29,150 bases of DNA from Acidobacteriota bacterium (GCA_016210895.1 JACQTG010000175.1:1-29150); one strand, 5' to 3'; shown: positions 15,458-23,678, numbered from the stretch's first letter. Program-made: numbers and translations. The notes: generated by a model not told the origin, from the letters alone.

Positions 15458-16459
15458 TCAGGCAATCCGCGCCAGGATAATCAAGGTGAGTCCCGCCAGG
15501 AAGCAGGCAAACATCAAGGCGATGAGCCTCCCGGTTCCAGCGGGGGCCGACTGGAATTCTCTCCAAACCAGAACGCCCCACAAAGCCGCCACCATGGTGG
15601 CTCCCTGCCCCAGCCCGTAGGAGATGGCAAAGCCTGCCTGTCCGGAGGCAATGATGCTGAATGTCATTCCGATGCCCCAGATAACTCCGCCCAGTACCCC
15701 AATCAAATGCGTCCGGAAATCACCCTTGAAATAGTCCGCCGCCGACAGGGGTGCCCCGGCCGGAGGGTTCTTCATGACGAAGGTGTTGAACAGGAGATTA
15801 CTCGCCAGCAGCCCTAGAGAAAAAACCACCATCGTCGCATAGGGGCCCATCTTTCCGGCTTCCGGGCGGAAAAAATCGGCCGACATCGCCGCCGCGACAA
15901 AGCGATAGAAAAAGCCCATCAGGACGCCGCACGAGAGCGCCAACACCAGTCCTTTCCGGCTTCCGCCGGCGGTTTGAGCCGGGAGCCGCCCATAGGCGAT
16001 GGCGTCGAAGAAAATAGCCAGGCCGACCAGAGCCACCCCCAGAAAAAGCCACAGGGGGTTCCCCACCGGGGTGGCAACATAGTTGACAACCACGCCGAGC
16101 ACCAGCGCCACGCCAATCCCCACCGGGAAGGCGACCGCCATCCCGGCGATGTCGATAGCCACCACCAACAAGAGGTTGGCCGCATTGAAAATCACCCCGC
16201 CCGCTAATGCGGAGAGGAGGCTGAAGTTGCCGGCCTGGCCAAGGTCTTCGACAAAAGGGCGCCCCTCGGAGCCTATGCTTCCCAGAGTGAAGGCAAACAA
16301 GAACGAGACCAGAACCACACCCAGGACGTAGTCCCAGTAAAAGAGTTCAAATCGCCAATCCTTGCCCGCCAGTTTCTGGGTATTCGCCCACGAACCCCAG
16401 CACAGCATAGTGATGACACAGAAGACGACCGCCACCGTGTAGCTGTGGAGAACAAACAT
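15458..16459 (-). CDS. GRP-type sugar transporter (DMT superfamily)
   Basis: Integral inner-membrane permease, 333 residues with about ten hydrophobic helices. It resembles the GRP (glucose/ribose porter) and RhaT-like branch of the drug/metabolite transporter superfamily. Visible features are an N-terminal helix with CWGSWANTQKL, a GMAVAFPVGIGVALVLGVVVNY segment, and a second-half repeat with ISYGLGQGATMVAALWGVLVWREF. The start is ATG 16459, with GGAG about 5 bases upstream and a membrane helix directly after; the open frame extends 76 codons further into the ribokinase gene and is discarded. Placement between ribokinase (34 bases) and nucleoside hydrolase (80 bases) suggests uptake of ribose freed from nucleosides, by proton symport (inference). 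Confidence 0.85.
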   Translation of the reverse strand: MFVLHSYTVAVVFCVITMLCWGSWANTQKLAGKDWRFELFYWDYVLGVVLVSFLFAFTLGSIGSEGRPFVEDLGQAGNFSLLSALAGGVIFNAANLLLVVAIDIAGMAVAFPVGIGVALVLGVVVNYVATPVGNPLWLFLGVALVGLAIFFDAIAYGRLPAQTAGGSRKGLVLALSCGVLMGFFYRFVAAAMSADFFRPEAGKMGPYATMVVFSLGLLASNLLFNTFVMKNPPAGAPLSAADYFKGDFRTHLIGVLGGVIWGIGMTFSIIASGQAGFAISYGLGQGATMVAALWGVLVWREFQSAPAGTGRLIALMFACFLAGLTLIILARIA

Positions 16460-16493
16460 GGGTCTCCGCTGAATCCTCCCGTTCAGAAATGGG

Positions 16494-17438
16494 CTAAGGG
16501 GACCTATCCGATTTGGCGCAAGCCTTCCACGCCGCTTCGAACTCCGCCCGACGGGCGAAGGATTTCTGCGTGCCCACCTTGGTGGTGGACAGCGCCGCGT
16601 ACAGGCTCGCCCGTGCGACCGCCTCCCGGTCAGACATCCCTTCGGCGAGGAAAACGGCCAAGCTCCCGATAAAGGCGTCCCCCGCACCCGTCGTGTCCTT
16701 GGTCTCCACGGGAAAAGAAGGGATTAGTTCGCTCCCCTGGACAGTGGCGAGCAGGGCCCCACGCGCCCCCAGGGTGATAATGACCCTGCGGGCTCCCTGC
16801 CCCAGCAGGGCTTCGGCGCATTTCTTTGCCTCGTCCACGTTGCGCACCGGCATGCCGGTGATGGTTTCCGCTTCCCTTTCGTTGGGTATCAGGTAGTCAG
16901 CTTGGCTCATCTCCTTCCTCTTCAGGGGCTGGCCGGGGGCAGGGTTGAGAATCGTGCGCAGGCCATTCGCGTGGGCAAACTCCATCGCGTAGTGCACGGT
17001 GGGAAGCGGTATCTCCAACTGCAAGATGACGAAGTCAGCCTGTTTCAGGACTGGCGCGGCGGCGTCCACGTCCTCGGGAAGAAGCCTATCGTTCGCTCCC
17101 TTGACCACGATAATCCGATTTTGGCCACTCGAATCCACAAAAATCGGAGCCACACCGGAGGAGCCTTGGGCCTCCATCCGTACGTGTTGAGTGTCGATCC
17201 CATAGGACTCGAAGTTCTTGAGGGTCGCCGGCCCAAAAAGATCGTTGCCCACCTTAGCCACCATGTGGACATCGGCGCCGCAGAGACGGGCCGCTACGGC
17301 CTGATTCGCTCCTTTCCCTCCAAAGCCGAGATCGAAGTGTTTGCCAAAAATGGTTTCCCCGGCGCGGGGAAACTCATCGGTGAAGGTCGTCAGGTCGACA
17401 TTGGCACTCCCGACAACGGCAACACGGGGGCGAGACAT
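16494..17438 (-). CDS. rbsK: Ribokinase
   Basis: Cytoplasmic kinase forming ribose 5-phosphate from ribose and ATP. 314 residues from ATG 17438, supported by GGGAGG 9 bases upstream and the standard opening RPRVAVVGSANVDLTTF. Ribokinase hallmarks are GFGGKGANQAVAAR (about 38-51), the monovalent-cation and substrate loop region ending LNPAPGQPL, NEREAETITG, and DTTGAGDAFIGSL with catalytic Asp about residue 254. It is the first gene of a leftward operon with the GRP transporter and nucleoside hydrolase 2. Its promoter is an extended consensus -10. A deoxyribokinase or related pentose kinase is the main alternative. Confidence 0.9.
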   Translation of the reverse strand: MSRPRVAVVGSANVDLTTFTDEFPRAGETIFGKHFDLGFGGKGANQAVAARLCGADVHMVAKVGNDLFGPATLKNFESYGIDTQHVRMEAQGSSGVAPIFVDSSGQNRIIVVKGANDRLLPEDVDAAAPVLKQADFVILQLEIPLPTVHYAMEFAHANGLRTILNPAPGQPLKRKEMSQADYLIPNEREAETITGMPVRNVDEAKKCAEALLGQGARRVIITLGARGALLATVQGSELIPSFPVETKDTTGAGDAFIGSLAVFLAEGMSDREAVARASLYAALSTTKVGTQKSFARRAEFEAAWKACAKSDRSP

Positions 17439-17485
17439 GGAGCTGACCCTCCCGAAGGGATTCCCGGGAAACCAAACGGCCCGCA

Positions 17486-17494
17486 ATTATAGCA
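17486..17494 (-). promoter_or_regulatory. Extended -10 promoter of rbsK operon
   Basis: On the - strand TGCTATAAT, a perfect TATAAT (17491-17486) with a TGn extension. No good -35 is present. Predicted start is near 17479 and the leader about 40 nt. No carbohydrate-responsive operator is recognised. Confidence 0.6.
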
Positions 17495-17595
17495 CGCGGT
17501 CGTTCGGGAGAAACCGCCCGCCGATCCGGGGCGAACCCGGAGCCCGATGCGGGGGCCTGAAACCGGACAACCTGAAATCCGTCCGCCGAGGGCAC

Positions 17596-18216
17596 CTATC
17601 GGCCGCGGCCGTTGCCGCCCGCCTTCTGTTTCACCCGCTCCAGGCGCCTGAGCTGCGGCAGCAGGACCTCGAGTTGCTCAGCCAGGCTCTGTTGCCGCTC
17701 CGTTTCGGAAACCCGCTCCAGGAGGGCTTGCCGGGAGTCGAGGTCGAGCGGCAGTTCCCGGCCGATAAAGTAGGCCAGAGACGCTCCCGGCTCGGGTGAC
17801 AGCGGCTTCGGCTGGCGGCCATGCACCAGGCGAAAGACCTCGGCGTAAAGCTCCAGCAGGCGCGGCGACGCCTCCGGCCCGCCTGCCGGGTCTTCCTCGT
17901 CGGGCAGGAACTCCACCCGCCCTTGCAGATAGGGCAGGTCTTCGACCACCTGGCCGAGGCGGAACCGCTGCTGCCCGAAGGTGAGGATGTCCATCCGGCC
18001 GTCGTCGTATTCCCGCATCACTTTGACGATCTCCGCGCTGCATCCCACCCGGGCCAGTTCCCCACCCCGGGCCAGGACGACACCGAACTCCTGCTGGTGC
18101 TCCCGGCAGCGCCGGATCATGAGCTTGTAACGGGGCTCGAAGATATGCAGGGGCAGCGGCATTCCGGGAAACAGGACAACCTCCAGGGGGAACAAGGGGA
18201 GAAGCTCGGTGCTCAT
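17596..18216 (-). CDS. LON substrate-binding domain protein
   Basis: A 206-residue stand-alone LON (N-terminal, PUA-like) domain protein. It lacks the AAA+ and Ser-Lys protease parts of Lon. It starts with the typical LPLFPLEVVLFPGMPLPLHIFEPRY and continues with GVVLARGGELARVGCSAEI and DGRMDILTFGQQRFRL. The C-terminal third is helical and charged, ending in a basic Gly-rich tail. Stand-alone LON proteins are of uncertain function, perhaps substrate or peptide binding. It is the last gene of the leftward run beginning at yggS, 27 bases after the small membrane protein gene. Confidence 0.88.
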   Translation of the reverse strand: MSTELLPLFPLEVVLFPGMPLPLHIFEPRYKLMIRRCREHQQEFGVVLARGGELARVGCSAEIVKVMREYDDGRMDILTFGQQRFRLGQVVEDLPYLQGRVEFLPDEEDPAGGPEASPRLLELYAEVFRLVHGRQPKPLSPEPGASLAYFIGRELPLDLDSRQALLERVSETERQQSLAEQLEVLLPQLRRLERVKQKAGGNGRGR

Positions 18217-18243
18217 CGTGGACGGGCTGCCCGCCCGGGCGGG

Positions 18244-18438
18244 CTAGCGGGGGAAGGGATACATCAGCCAGCCGAGCCCCACGCCGACCAGCAGGAAGAG
18301 CAGGAAGGTCCAAAGGAAGTTCTTGGCCCGCTCCGGCCAAGTCCTCTTGCTCAAGAAGGCAAAGACCAGCGATGTGAAGAAGGCGAAGACCATCATGGCC
18401 TGGAAGTGGCTGAGCTCAAGCGCCGCTCCGGTGAGCAC
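18244..18438 (-). CDS. Small two-helix membrane protein
   Basis: A 64-residue hypothetical protein with two membrane helices (FQAMMVFAFFTSLVFAFL and NFLWTFLLFLLVGVGLGWLM) separated by a basic loop (SKRTWPERAKN). The start is GTG 18438, since AAGGAG lies 5 bases upstream. GTG 18444 overlaps the upstream stop as GTGA but leaves no spacing for the ribosome site. It probably accompanies the DUF6677-like membrane protein directly upstream, possibly as a partner subunit (inference). Function unknown. Confidence 0.72.
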   Translation of the reverse strand: MLTGAALELSHFQAMMVFAFFTSLVFAFLSKRTWPERAKNFLWTFLLFLLVGVGLGWLMYPFPR

Positions 18439-18440
18439 GT

Positions 18441-18872
18441 TCACTCCTTCTTCCCCACGGCGATGTCGTAGGCGTCGAGTGCTGTCAGCAGGTTCAACAG
18501 CCCGGCGCACAGGAAGAACACCGTTCCATAGTCGCCCAGGGCCCGGTCGAGGTAGTTTTGTCCCAGGCCGCTCATCCAGGCGGCAAAGAAAGTCGCGCCC
18601 GTGCCCAGCTCGCCCAGGAAGCCGAGCACGTGCAGCGCAAGCAGGAACAGCCCTGTGGCGCCCGAGAATGGCGGCGCGTAGAGTTTGGCGCCCATCGCTA
18701 GTCCCAAGCCCGCCATTGTTCCGATGGAGAGGAAAAACACCACCCCCCGGTCGAATTTCTTCTGCGCCAGGTGGCCCAGTCCGGGCAGCAGCCAGCCCAG
18801 TACGCCCAGGAGCAGCCCCCGCGCCACGTCGCCTTCTTCCTCGGCCGCTTTGGTAATCCCAGCTTCGCCCAT
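18441..18872 (-). CDS. DUF6677-like membrane protein
   Basis: A 143-residue membrane protein of unknown function, resembling the Acidobacterial DUF6677 family (recognised from memory). It has GWLLPGLGHLAQKKFDRGVVFFLSIG near the N-terminus, which recalls the PGLGxxY-type motif of TM2-like proteins. Three or four hydrophobic helices and the end GLLNLLTALDAYDIAVGKKE follow. ATG 18872 is chosen over the upstream TTG 18896, which overlaps the peptidase gene. It starts 4 bases after the M24 stop and ends 2 bases before the small membrane protein start, so all three are translationally linked. Confidence 0.72.
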   Translation of the reverse strand: MGEAGITKAAEEEGDVARGLLLGVLGWLLPGLGHLAQKKFDRGVVFFLSIGTMAGLGLAMGAKLYAPPFSGATGLFLLALHVLGFLGELGTGATFFAAWMSGLGQNYLDRALGDYGTVFFLCAGLLNLLTALDAYDIAVGKKE

Positions 18873-18876
18873 CGTC

Positions 18877-20055
18877 TCAGCTGAGGATACGGACAATCTC
18901 CTTCTGCACGAGCCCGGTCACCCCGGCTTTTTTTTCCTCGACGTACACGTTCACCTCCGACCGGACGCCGAACTCCGGCCCGTAGATGCCGGGCTCGACC
19001 GAGAAACAGGTGCCGGCGATGATCTCGCGCTCGTCGTGCGTTTCCAAGTTGTCCATGTTGGCTCCGGTGGAGTGCACCTGCTCGCCGATGGAGTGTCCAG
19101 TGCGGTGCACGAAGCGGTCGGCATAGCCGCGGGCGCGGATGACGGCCCGGGCCACGTCGTCCACCTGGTAGCCGCGGATGGTCTCGCCTCGCCCCACCGC
19201 CTTCTCGACGAACTCGACGGCCGCGTCGCGCGCTGCCCGCACCACCTCGAAGACTTCATTGTAGCGCGCCGGCACCTCCCCGCCAACGTAGCCGACCCAG
19301 GTGATGTCATAGTAGACGGCCCCGGGCTGCCTGAGCTTCCCCCAGATGTCGAGCAACACCCAGTCGCTCCGGGCGATGGGACGGGTGTGCGCGGGGCGCG
19401 GTTCGAAGTGCGGGTCGGCGCTGTGCTCGTTCACCCCCACGATGGGTGAATCTTCCGTGGTCAGTCCGCGGGCTTCGAACCGCTCCAGGATCCACTGTTG
19501 CAGCCCGTGCTCGGTCAGCTTGCGGCCGTCCCTGACAGCCGCCGCAATCTGCTCGAACGCCTGCTGGCGAATCTCATCGATGATCCGCCCCGCGGCCCGG
19601 TGGGTCTCAAGCTGCGCCTGCGTCCAGCGGGCCTCAAAGCGCTGCACCAAGTCGGCTGAGCTCACCACTTCCTTGCCGAAGCTGCGCACCAGCTCCACCG
19701 TCCCGGCGTCCACGAGCGACACGTACGGTATGGCATTGAGCGGCGAGTACTGCATGGCGATGGTCTTCGCCGATCCCAGCATCCCTTTGAGCTTCTCCCG
19801 CTGCTCTTCCCAGGCCGCATACTCGTGCTTGTCCCCTGGCAGGGGGTCGAGTCGGGCCGATTCGATCCGATGCACGAGCTTCTGCGGCGTCCCCTGGAGG
19901 GGGATGAAGTAGTACCACCGCCGCGTGGTCAGCCCGAGCTCGAGTCCCAGCACCCGGTAGGCGATGGGGTCGCGGTGGTGGAAGTCGTAAAGCAGCCAGC
20001 CGTCGAAGCCCCGCCGGCGCAGCTCGGCTTGAATGGCCTTGAGGTCGAACCCCAT
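18877..20055 (-). CDS. M24 family Xaa-Pro peptidase
   Basis: Cytoplasmic metallopeptidase of the pita-bread M24 family, 392 residues, likely an Xaa-Pro aminopeptidase or dipeptidase releasing residues before proline. The creatinase N-like domain covers about 1-150 and the catalytic domain about 160-390. Metal ligands are visible: Asp in LLDIWGK and in YYDITWVGY, His in FVHRTGHSIGEQVHSTG, Glu in FSVEPGIY and in GVRSEVNVYV. The start is ATG 20055 with GAAGGAG about 9 bases upstream, only 2 bases after the symporter stop. There is no signal peptide. Tight coupling to a Na+/solute symporter suggests use of imported peptides or amino acids (inference). Confidence 0.92.
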   Translation of the reverse strand: MGFDLKAIQAELRRRGFDGWLLYDFHHRDPIAYRVLGLELGLTTRRWYYFIPLQGTPQKLVHRIESARLDPLPGDKHEYAAWEEQREKLKGMLGSAKTIAMQYSPLNAIPYVSLVDAGTVELVRSFGKEVVSSADLVQRFEARWTQAQLETHRAAGRIIDEIRQQAFEQIAAAVRDGRKLTEHGLQQWILERFEARGLTTEDSPIVGVNEHSADPHFEPRPAHTRPIARSDWVLLDIWGKLRQPGAVYYDITWVGYVGGEVPARYNEVFEVVRAARDAAVEFVEKAVGRGETIRGYQVDDVARAVIRARGYADRFVHRTGHSIGEQVHSTGANMDNLETHDEREIIAGTCFSVEPGIYGPEFGVRSEVNVYVEEKKAGVTGLVQKEIVRILS

Positions 20056-20057
20056 CT

Positions 20058-21494
20058 CTAGGTCTCCTTCGGCATCACCGTCCGCCACTTTTCCTCCGGG
20101 GGCGGCGGAGTGAGCAGGCTGACTCCGATCAAGCACACCAAAGAGAAGATGAGGGCGGGAATGACCGCGTCTACTTCGCGGCTCAGGGACACGAAGGCGC
20201 TGCCCTCAGGGCCGTAGCTCGCCACCAGGTTCCACCCGATGCTCACCACTGTCCCCACCACGATTGAGGCCAATGCCCCCTGGGCGTTGGCTCGCCTCCA
20301 GAAGAAGGCCGCCAGCACCACCGGGGTCACCCCAGCCCCGTACACCGTGTAGGCGTAGAGCGCCATGCGCAGGATGGACTCGGTGTGGGCCGCGAGCAAA
20401 ACCGCTGCCACGCCCAGCGCCACCACCACCAGGCGTGAGAACACCAGGATTTGGCGCTCCGTCGCCCCCGGGTTCAGGAAGCGGTGATAGACGTCGTGGA
20501 TGAGGTTGCTGGCCGGCGAAAAAAGATAGTTGTTCCCCGTGGAAATCACCTTGGCAAAGATGCCGCCCATCAGCAGCGCCCCCAGCAGCGCCGGCAGGCC
20601 GCTCCGGGCCGCTACCGGGATGATGCGCCTCGGCACGGCGTCGGTGAACAGGGCGCTCCCCACCACGGCCAAGGCCACAATCACCGTCTCGAGCAGCAGC
20701 GTGCCGATGATCCAGCCCAAGACGGAGATCTTGGCATCGCGCTCGCTGCGCGCCGAAAAAAACTTCTGGTACATAGCTTGATTCCCGAGCAGCAGGAACA
20801 TCACCGGGAGGAAGTAGTTGAGCACCTGGTACCAGCGGAAGCTCCCGAGCAGGGTGAAGTGGCTTTCCGGCAGCGCCGCCCGCACCCCGCTCCAGCCCCC
20901 GGCCGCCCCGATGAGCACCGGCAAGGCAATGCAGGCGGTGACGGTCACGAGCAGCCCGATGATGAAGTCCAGGTAGGCCACCGAGCTCATCCCGGCAAGA
21001 GCCGTGAAGGTGATGACGAAGGCGGCGATGATATACATCCCCTGCTGCGACCCGATGGTCTGCGGCCAAATCAGGTTGAGGATGTCGCCCCCGGCGCGGA
21101 ACTGGTAGCTGGTGATGCTCGTATAGGCCACCACGATGGCGATGGTCCCGAACAGGCGGGCAAACCGGTTGTAGCGGGCCTCGAGCAGGTCCGGCACTGT
21201 GTACTGGGCAAAGCGCCGGGCTCGGCCGGCGACGAGCGCGATCACCGCCAGCCCCGCCCAACCCCCCGCCGGCTGCCAGAGCGCCGCAAAGCCGTTGTGG
21301 AAGGCGTTCTCCGCCCCGGCAAAGAGGCTGCCGGCCCCAATCCAGCTCGACAGCAACGTGAAGACCAGCACCGGCCAGCTCAACTGCCGGCCCGCCAGCA
21401 CAAAGTCGGCCTTGGTCTTGACGAAAAAGCTGCGGTGGATGCTCACCCCGAGCAGTGTGACCAGAATGCCGACGAGGACGACAGCGTAGAGCAT
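20058..21494 (-). CDS. Sodium:solute symporter (SSF family)
   Basis: Inner-membrane Na+-coupled permease of the SSS/SSF family, 478 residues with about 13 helices. Recognisable features are the N-terminal region DFVLAGRQLSWPVLVFTLLSSWIGAGSLFAGAENAF, the Na+-site helix around ALAGMSSVAYLDFI, and GGIFAKVISTGNNYLFSPASNL in the second repeat. The start is supported by GGAG 6 bases before ATG. Substrate cannot be told; PutP, PanF and sialate-type carriers share this fold. It lies between DUF167 (24 bases) and the M24 peptidase (2 bases). Confidence 0.92.
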   Translation of the reverse strand: MLYAVVLVGILVTLLGVSIHRSFFVKTKADFVLAGRQLSWPVLVFTLLSSWIGAGSLFAGAENAFHNGFAALWQPAGGWAGLAVIALVAGRARRFAQYTVPDLLEARYNRFARLFGTIAIVVAYTSITSYQFRAGGDILNLIWPQTIGSQQGMYIIAAFVITFTALAGMSSVAYLDFIIGLLVTVTACIALPVLIGAAGGWSGVRAALPESHFTLLGSFRWYQVLNYFLPVMFLLLGNQAMYQKFFSARSERDAKISVLGWIIGTLLLETVIVALAVVGSALFTDAVPRRIIPVAARSGLPALLGALLMGGIFAKVISTGNNYLFSPASNLIHDVYHRFLNPGATERQILVFSRLVVVALGVAAVLLAAHTESILRMALYAYTVYGAGVTPVVLAAFFWRRANAQGALASIVVGTVVSIGWNLVASYGPEGSAFVSLSREVDAVIPALIFSLVCLIGVSLLTPPPPEEKWRTVMPKET

Positions 21495-21518
21495 GCCCGC
21501 TCCTGTCCGGACAAAAAA

Positions 21519-21818
21519 TTACTCCGGCCGCAGCCGGAGGCGTTCGAGAAGCGTGGCGGCATCGAGCCCCGCCACTTCAACCAGTTTCAGCGGAGCCCGC
21601 TCCCCCGCCGCTATCTTAATGGAACTCCGGGACACGCGCAAACGCTCAGCCAGGAGCTCAACCACCGCCTGATTGGCCCGGCCCTCGAGGGGCGGCGCCG
21701 TTACCCGCACCCGCAAGGCTCCACCCCGCACGCCGGCGATCTCTTCCCGGCGGGCCCGCGCCTGTACCTTGACCCGAAAGCGCGCCCTTCCGCCCCGGCT
21801 CTCGACTTCCAGAGTCAT
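21519..21818 (-). CDS. DUF167 (YggU) family protein
   Basis: A 99-residue DUF167 protein of unknown biochemical role. The conserved core is VKVQARARREEI followed by LRVRVTAPPLEGRANQAVVE and a region like SRSSIKIAAGERAPLKLVEV. The family is very often encoded next to yggS, as here, where start and stop overlap by the ATGA at 21815-21818. It is a soluble, highly basic alpha/beta protein with no membrane segment. Confidence 0.92.
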   Translation of the reverse strand: MTLEVESRGGRARFRVKVQARARREEIAGVRGGALRVRVTAPPLEGRANQAVVELLAERLRVSRSSIKIAAGERAPLKLVEVAGLDAATLLERLRLRPE

Positions 21819-22528
21819 TTCGCTCCCGGGCGGGGACCGAAAACTGCCGTGCCCAGCCGGACCTGAGTGGCGCCCTCCTCGATGGCCACTTCAAAGTCGT
21901 GGCTCATCCCCATCGAAAGCTCCCGCATCTCGACTCCCGGGATGCGCCGGCGGTCCACCTCCTCCGCCAGCTCCCGCAGCCGGCGGAAGAACGGTCGCAC
22001 CCGCTCGGCCGGCTCAAGGTACGGAGGCACGGTCATGAGACCCTCGACCCCCAGCCCCTCCAGCGCCGCCATCCGCTCCACCATTGCCACCAGGCCCGCC
22101 GCATCCACCCCATGCTTCGCAGGCTCCTCGCCGAGCTCGACCTGGATAAGCACCGGCACCCGGCGTCCCAACTTCCGGGCGGCCTCGGCCAGCTTTCCGG
22201 CCAGCCGGAGGCTATCCAGGGAATCTATTCGCGCAAACAGCTCCGCTGCCCGGCGGGCCTTGTTGGTCTGCAGGTGGCCCACCATGTGCCAAGTGGCCGA
22301 AGGTAGCGTCAGCCAGCGGCGCTTGTCGTCGAACTCCTGGACGCGGTTTTCGCCGAAGTGGCGCACCCCGCACCGGTAGGCTTCGGCAATGCGCTCCAGC
22401 GGGACCGCCTTGGTGACGGCCACAAGCGTTACGGCTCCGGGACGCCCGGCCCGGTGCTCGGCCGCCCGGAGGCGTTCCTGCACTCGCTCCAGGTTCTCCG
22501 CCACCGCAAGCGTGCCCGCAGGATTCAT
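21815..22528 (-). CDS. yggS: YggS family pyridoxal phosphate homeostasis protein
   Basis: PLP-binding TIM-barrel protein (PLPBP/YggS) that buffers cytoplasmic pyridoxal 5'-phosphate. The PLP lysine is in TLVAVTKAVP, followed by FGENRVQEFDDKR, WHMVGHLQTNKAR, and the C-terminal phosphate-binding SMGMSHDFEVAIEEGATQVRLGTAVFG. Two ATG codons are possible, 22537 and 22528. The TGTTACAAT promoter element runs into the first ATG and ends 7 bases before the second, so the second (MNPAGTLAV, 237 residues) fits a leaderless transcript. It is the first gene of a seven-gene leftward run. Confidence 0.93.
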   Translation of the reverse strand: MNPAGTLAVAENLERVQERLRAAEHRAGRPGAVTLVAVTKAVPLERIAEAYRCGVRHFGENRVQEFDDKRRWLTLPSATWHMVGHLQTNKARRAAELFARIDSLDSLRLAGKLAEAARKLGRRVPVLIQVELGEEPAKHGVDAAGLVAMVERMAALEGLGVEGLMTVPPYLEPAERVRPFFRRLRELAEEVDRRRIPGVEMRELSMGMSHDFEVAIEEGATQVRLGTAVFGPRPGAK

Positions 22529-22535
22529 CGCCGGC

Positions 22536-22544
22536 ATTGTAACA
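22536..22544 (-). promoter_or_regulatory. Extended -10 of the yggS operon, leaderless start
   Basis: On the - strand TGTTACAAT (TACAAT at 22541-22536), then 7 bases (GCCGGCG) to the ATG at 22528. Transcription would begin at or one base before the start codon. It overlaps the alternative ATG 22537, arguing against that start. Confidence 0.5.
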
Positions 22545-22620
22545 TTCTTGAAACTCCGGGCCCCTGGTAGGCGTCCAACGAACTAGGCGTTTTCGGCGGA
22601 CGACATTCGGACCCCAGGCG

Positions 22621-22629
22621 TGATATAGT
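22621..22629 (+). promoter_or_regulatory. Extended -10 promoter of pilZ-tmk-holB
   Basis: TGATATAGT (TATAGT at 22624-22629 with TGA extension). It ends 11 bases before the ATG at 22641, leaving a leader of only 2-5 nt, and no Shine-Dalgarno is present. It is divergent to the yggS promoter within about 100 bases. Confidence 0.5.
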
Positions 22630-22640
22630 TAGGCTGCGAT

Positions 22641-22973
22641 ATGGCTCTCGACCACGAGCGGCGCACTCAGCCTCGTATCCAACCCACTCGGCCCATTTAC
22701 GCGGACTACCCCGACCTGCGGCCCCGGGTGCGGGATATCAGCCTAGCCGGCGCCTACATCGAGGACCACCGCCCCCTGCCCCGGGGACGCATGCTCCAGC
22801 TCCGCCTGTGGTTGGACGAGCGCACCCCGATCAACGTCAAGGCCATGGTGCGGCGGTCGGACGAAGGCGCGGGCATGGGGGTGGAATTCCTGACCATGAG
22901 CAGCGAGGATTCAAACCGCCTGCGTCACTTTGTCGGGGTGGAAGCCAAGGTCGAGCGCCTGCAATCGTACTAG
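22641..22973 (+). CDS. PilZ domain protein
   Basis: A 110-residue single-domain PilZ protein, probably a cyclic di-GMP receptor. The two binding motifs are present: an Arg-rich segment near the N-terminus (HERRTQPRIQPTR, RxxxR type) and DISLAG (DxSxxG) at about residues 33-38. The rest is a beta-barrel ending in VGVEAKVERLQSY. It precedes thymidylate kinase by 30 bases on the same strand. Such small PilZ proteins regulate motility, exopolysaccharide or secretion by binding partners; no partner is evident here. Confidence 0.88.
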   Translation: MALDHERRTQPRIQPTRPIYADYPDLRPRVRDISLAGAYIEDHRPLPRGRMLQLRLWLDERTPINVKAMVRRSDEGAGMGVEFLTMSSEDSNRLRHFVGVEAKVERLQSY

Positions 22974-23003
22974 TCGATCCCGTGCCTCGTTCCCGGACTT
23001 GAG

Positions 23004-23678
23004 ATGCCAGCCCGACGCTCGCGCGGCCTCTTCATCACCTTCGAAGGCATTGACGGGTGCGGAAAGACCACGCAGTTGAATCTCCTCGCTGCTTCCCTTC
23101 GCCGGCGACGCATCCCGTTCCTCGTGACTCGTGAGCCGGGTGGCACCGCGCTCGGAGAACGTGTCCGGAAGGTTCTCCTGAGCGGCGCCAGCGCCGGGAT
23201 GGACCCCCGCACCGAGGTGCTGCTGATGTTTGCCTCCCGGGCGCAGCACGTGGCCCAGGTCATCCGGCCCGCTCTGGCCCGGGGCCGCATCGTCCTCTGC
23301 GACCGCTTTACCGACGCCTCCCTCGCCTACCAGGGCTATGGCCGGGGACTCGACCTTGCCTTCATCCGCCGCCTGCACGCCGTCGCCTGCCGGAACCTCC
23401 AGCCCAACCTCACCTTCGTGATCGAAATCGATCCCCGCACCAGCGTCCGCCGCGCCCGGCGCCGTCTTTCCGCTTCCCGCCGCGACGAAGGCCGCTTCGA
23501 GCGCGAAACCCTGGGCTTCTACGGGCGAGTGCGGCGCGGCTATCAAGCCCTGGCCCGCCGGGAACCCCGCCGGGTCAAGCTCATCCCGGGCGAGGACGCG
23601 CCCGAAAACATCCACCAGAGGGTCCTCGCCCACCTGCGCCGGTTGTTGCCCGGACTCCGCCCGGGAGGACGGCGATGA
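23004..23678 (+). CDS. tmk: Thymidylate kinase
   Basis: Converts dTMP to dTDP with ATP in the cytoplasm. 224 residues. The P-loop is GIDGCGKTTQ (15-24), then TREPGGTALGERVR, the DRFTDASLAYQGYGRGLD motif for dTMP binding and the LID region rich in Arg (RRARRRLSASRRDEGRFE). The stop overlaps the delta' start by ATGA at 23675-23678. The tmk-holB pair is a very common arrangement. Confidence 0.96.
   Translation: MPARRSRGLFITFEGIDGCGKTTQLNLLAASLRRRRIPFLVTREPGGTALGERVRKVLLSGASAGMDPRTEVLLMFASRAQHVAQVIRPALARGRIVLCDRFTDASLAYQGYGRGLDLAFIRRLHAVACRNLQPNLTFVIEIDPRTSVRRARRRLSASRRDEGRFERETLGFYGRVRRGYQALARREPRRVKLIPGEDAPENIHQRVLAHLRRLLPGLRPGGRR

Noticed and set aside
20451..21866. 471-codon open frame on the + strand
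   Set aside because: Antisense to the clear symporter and DUF167 genes, rich in Arg/His/Gln/Pro repeats and without recognisable motifs.
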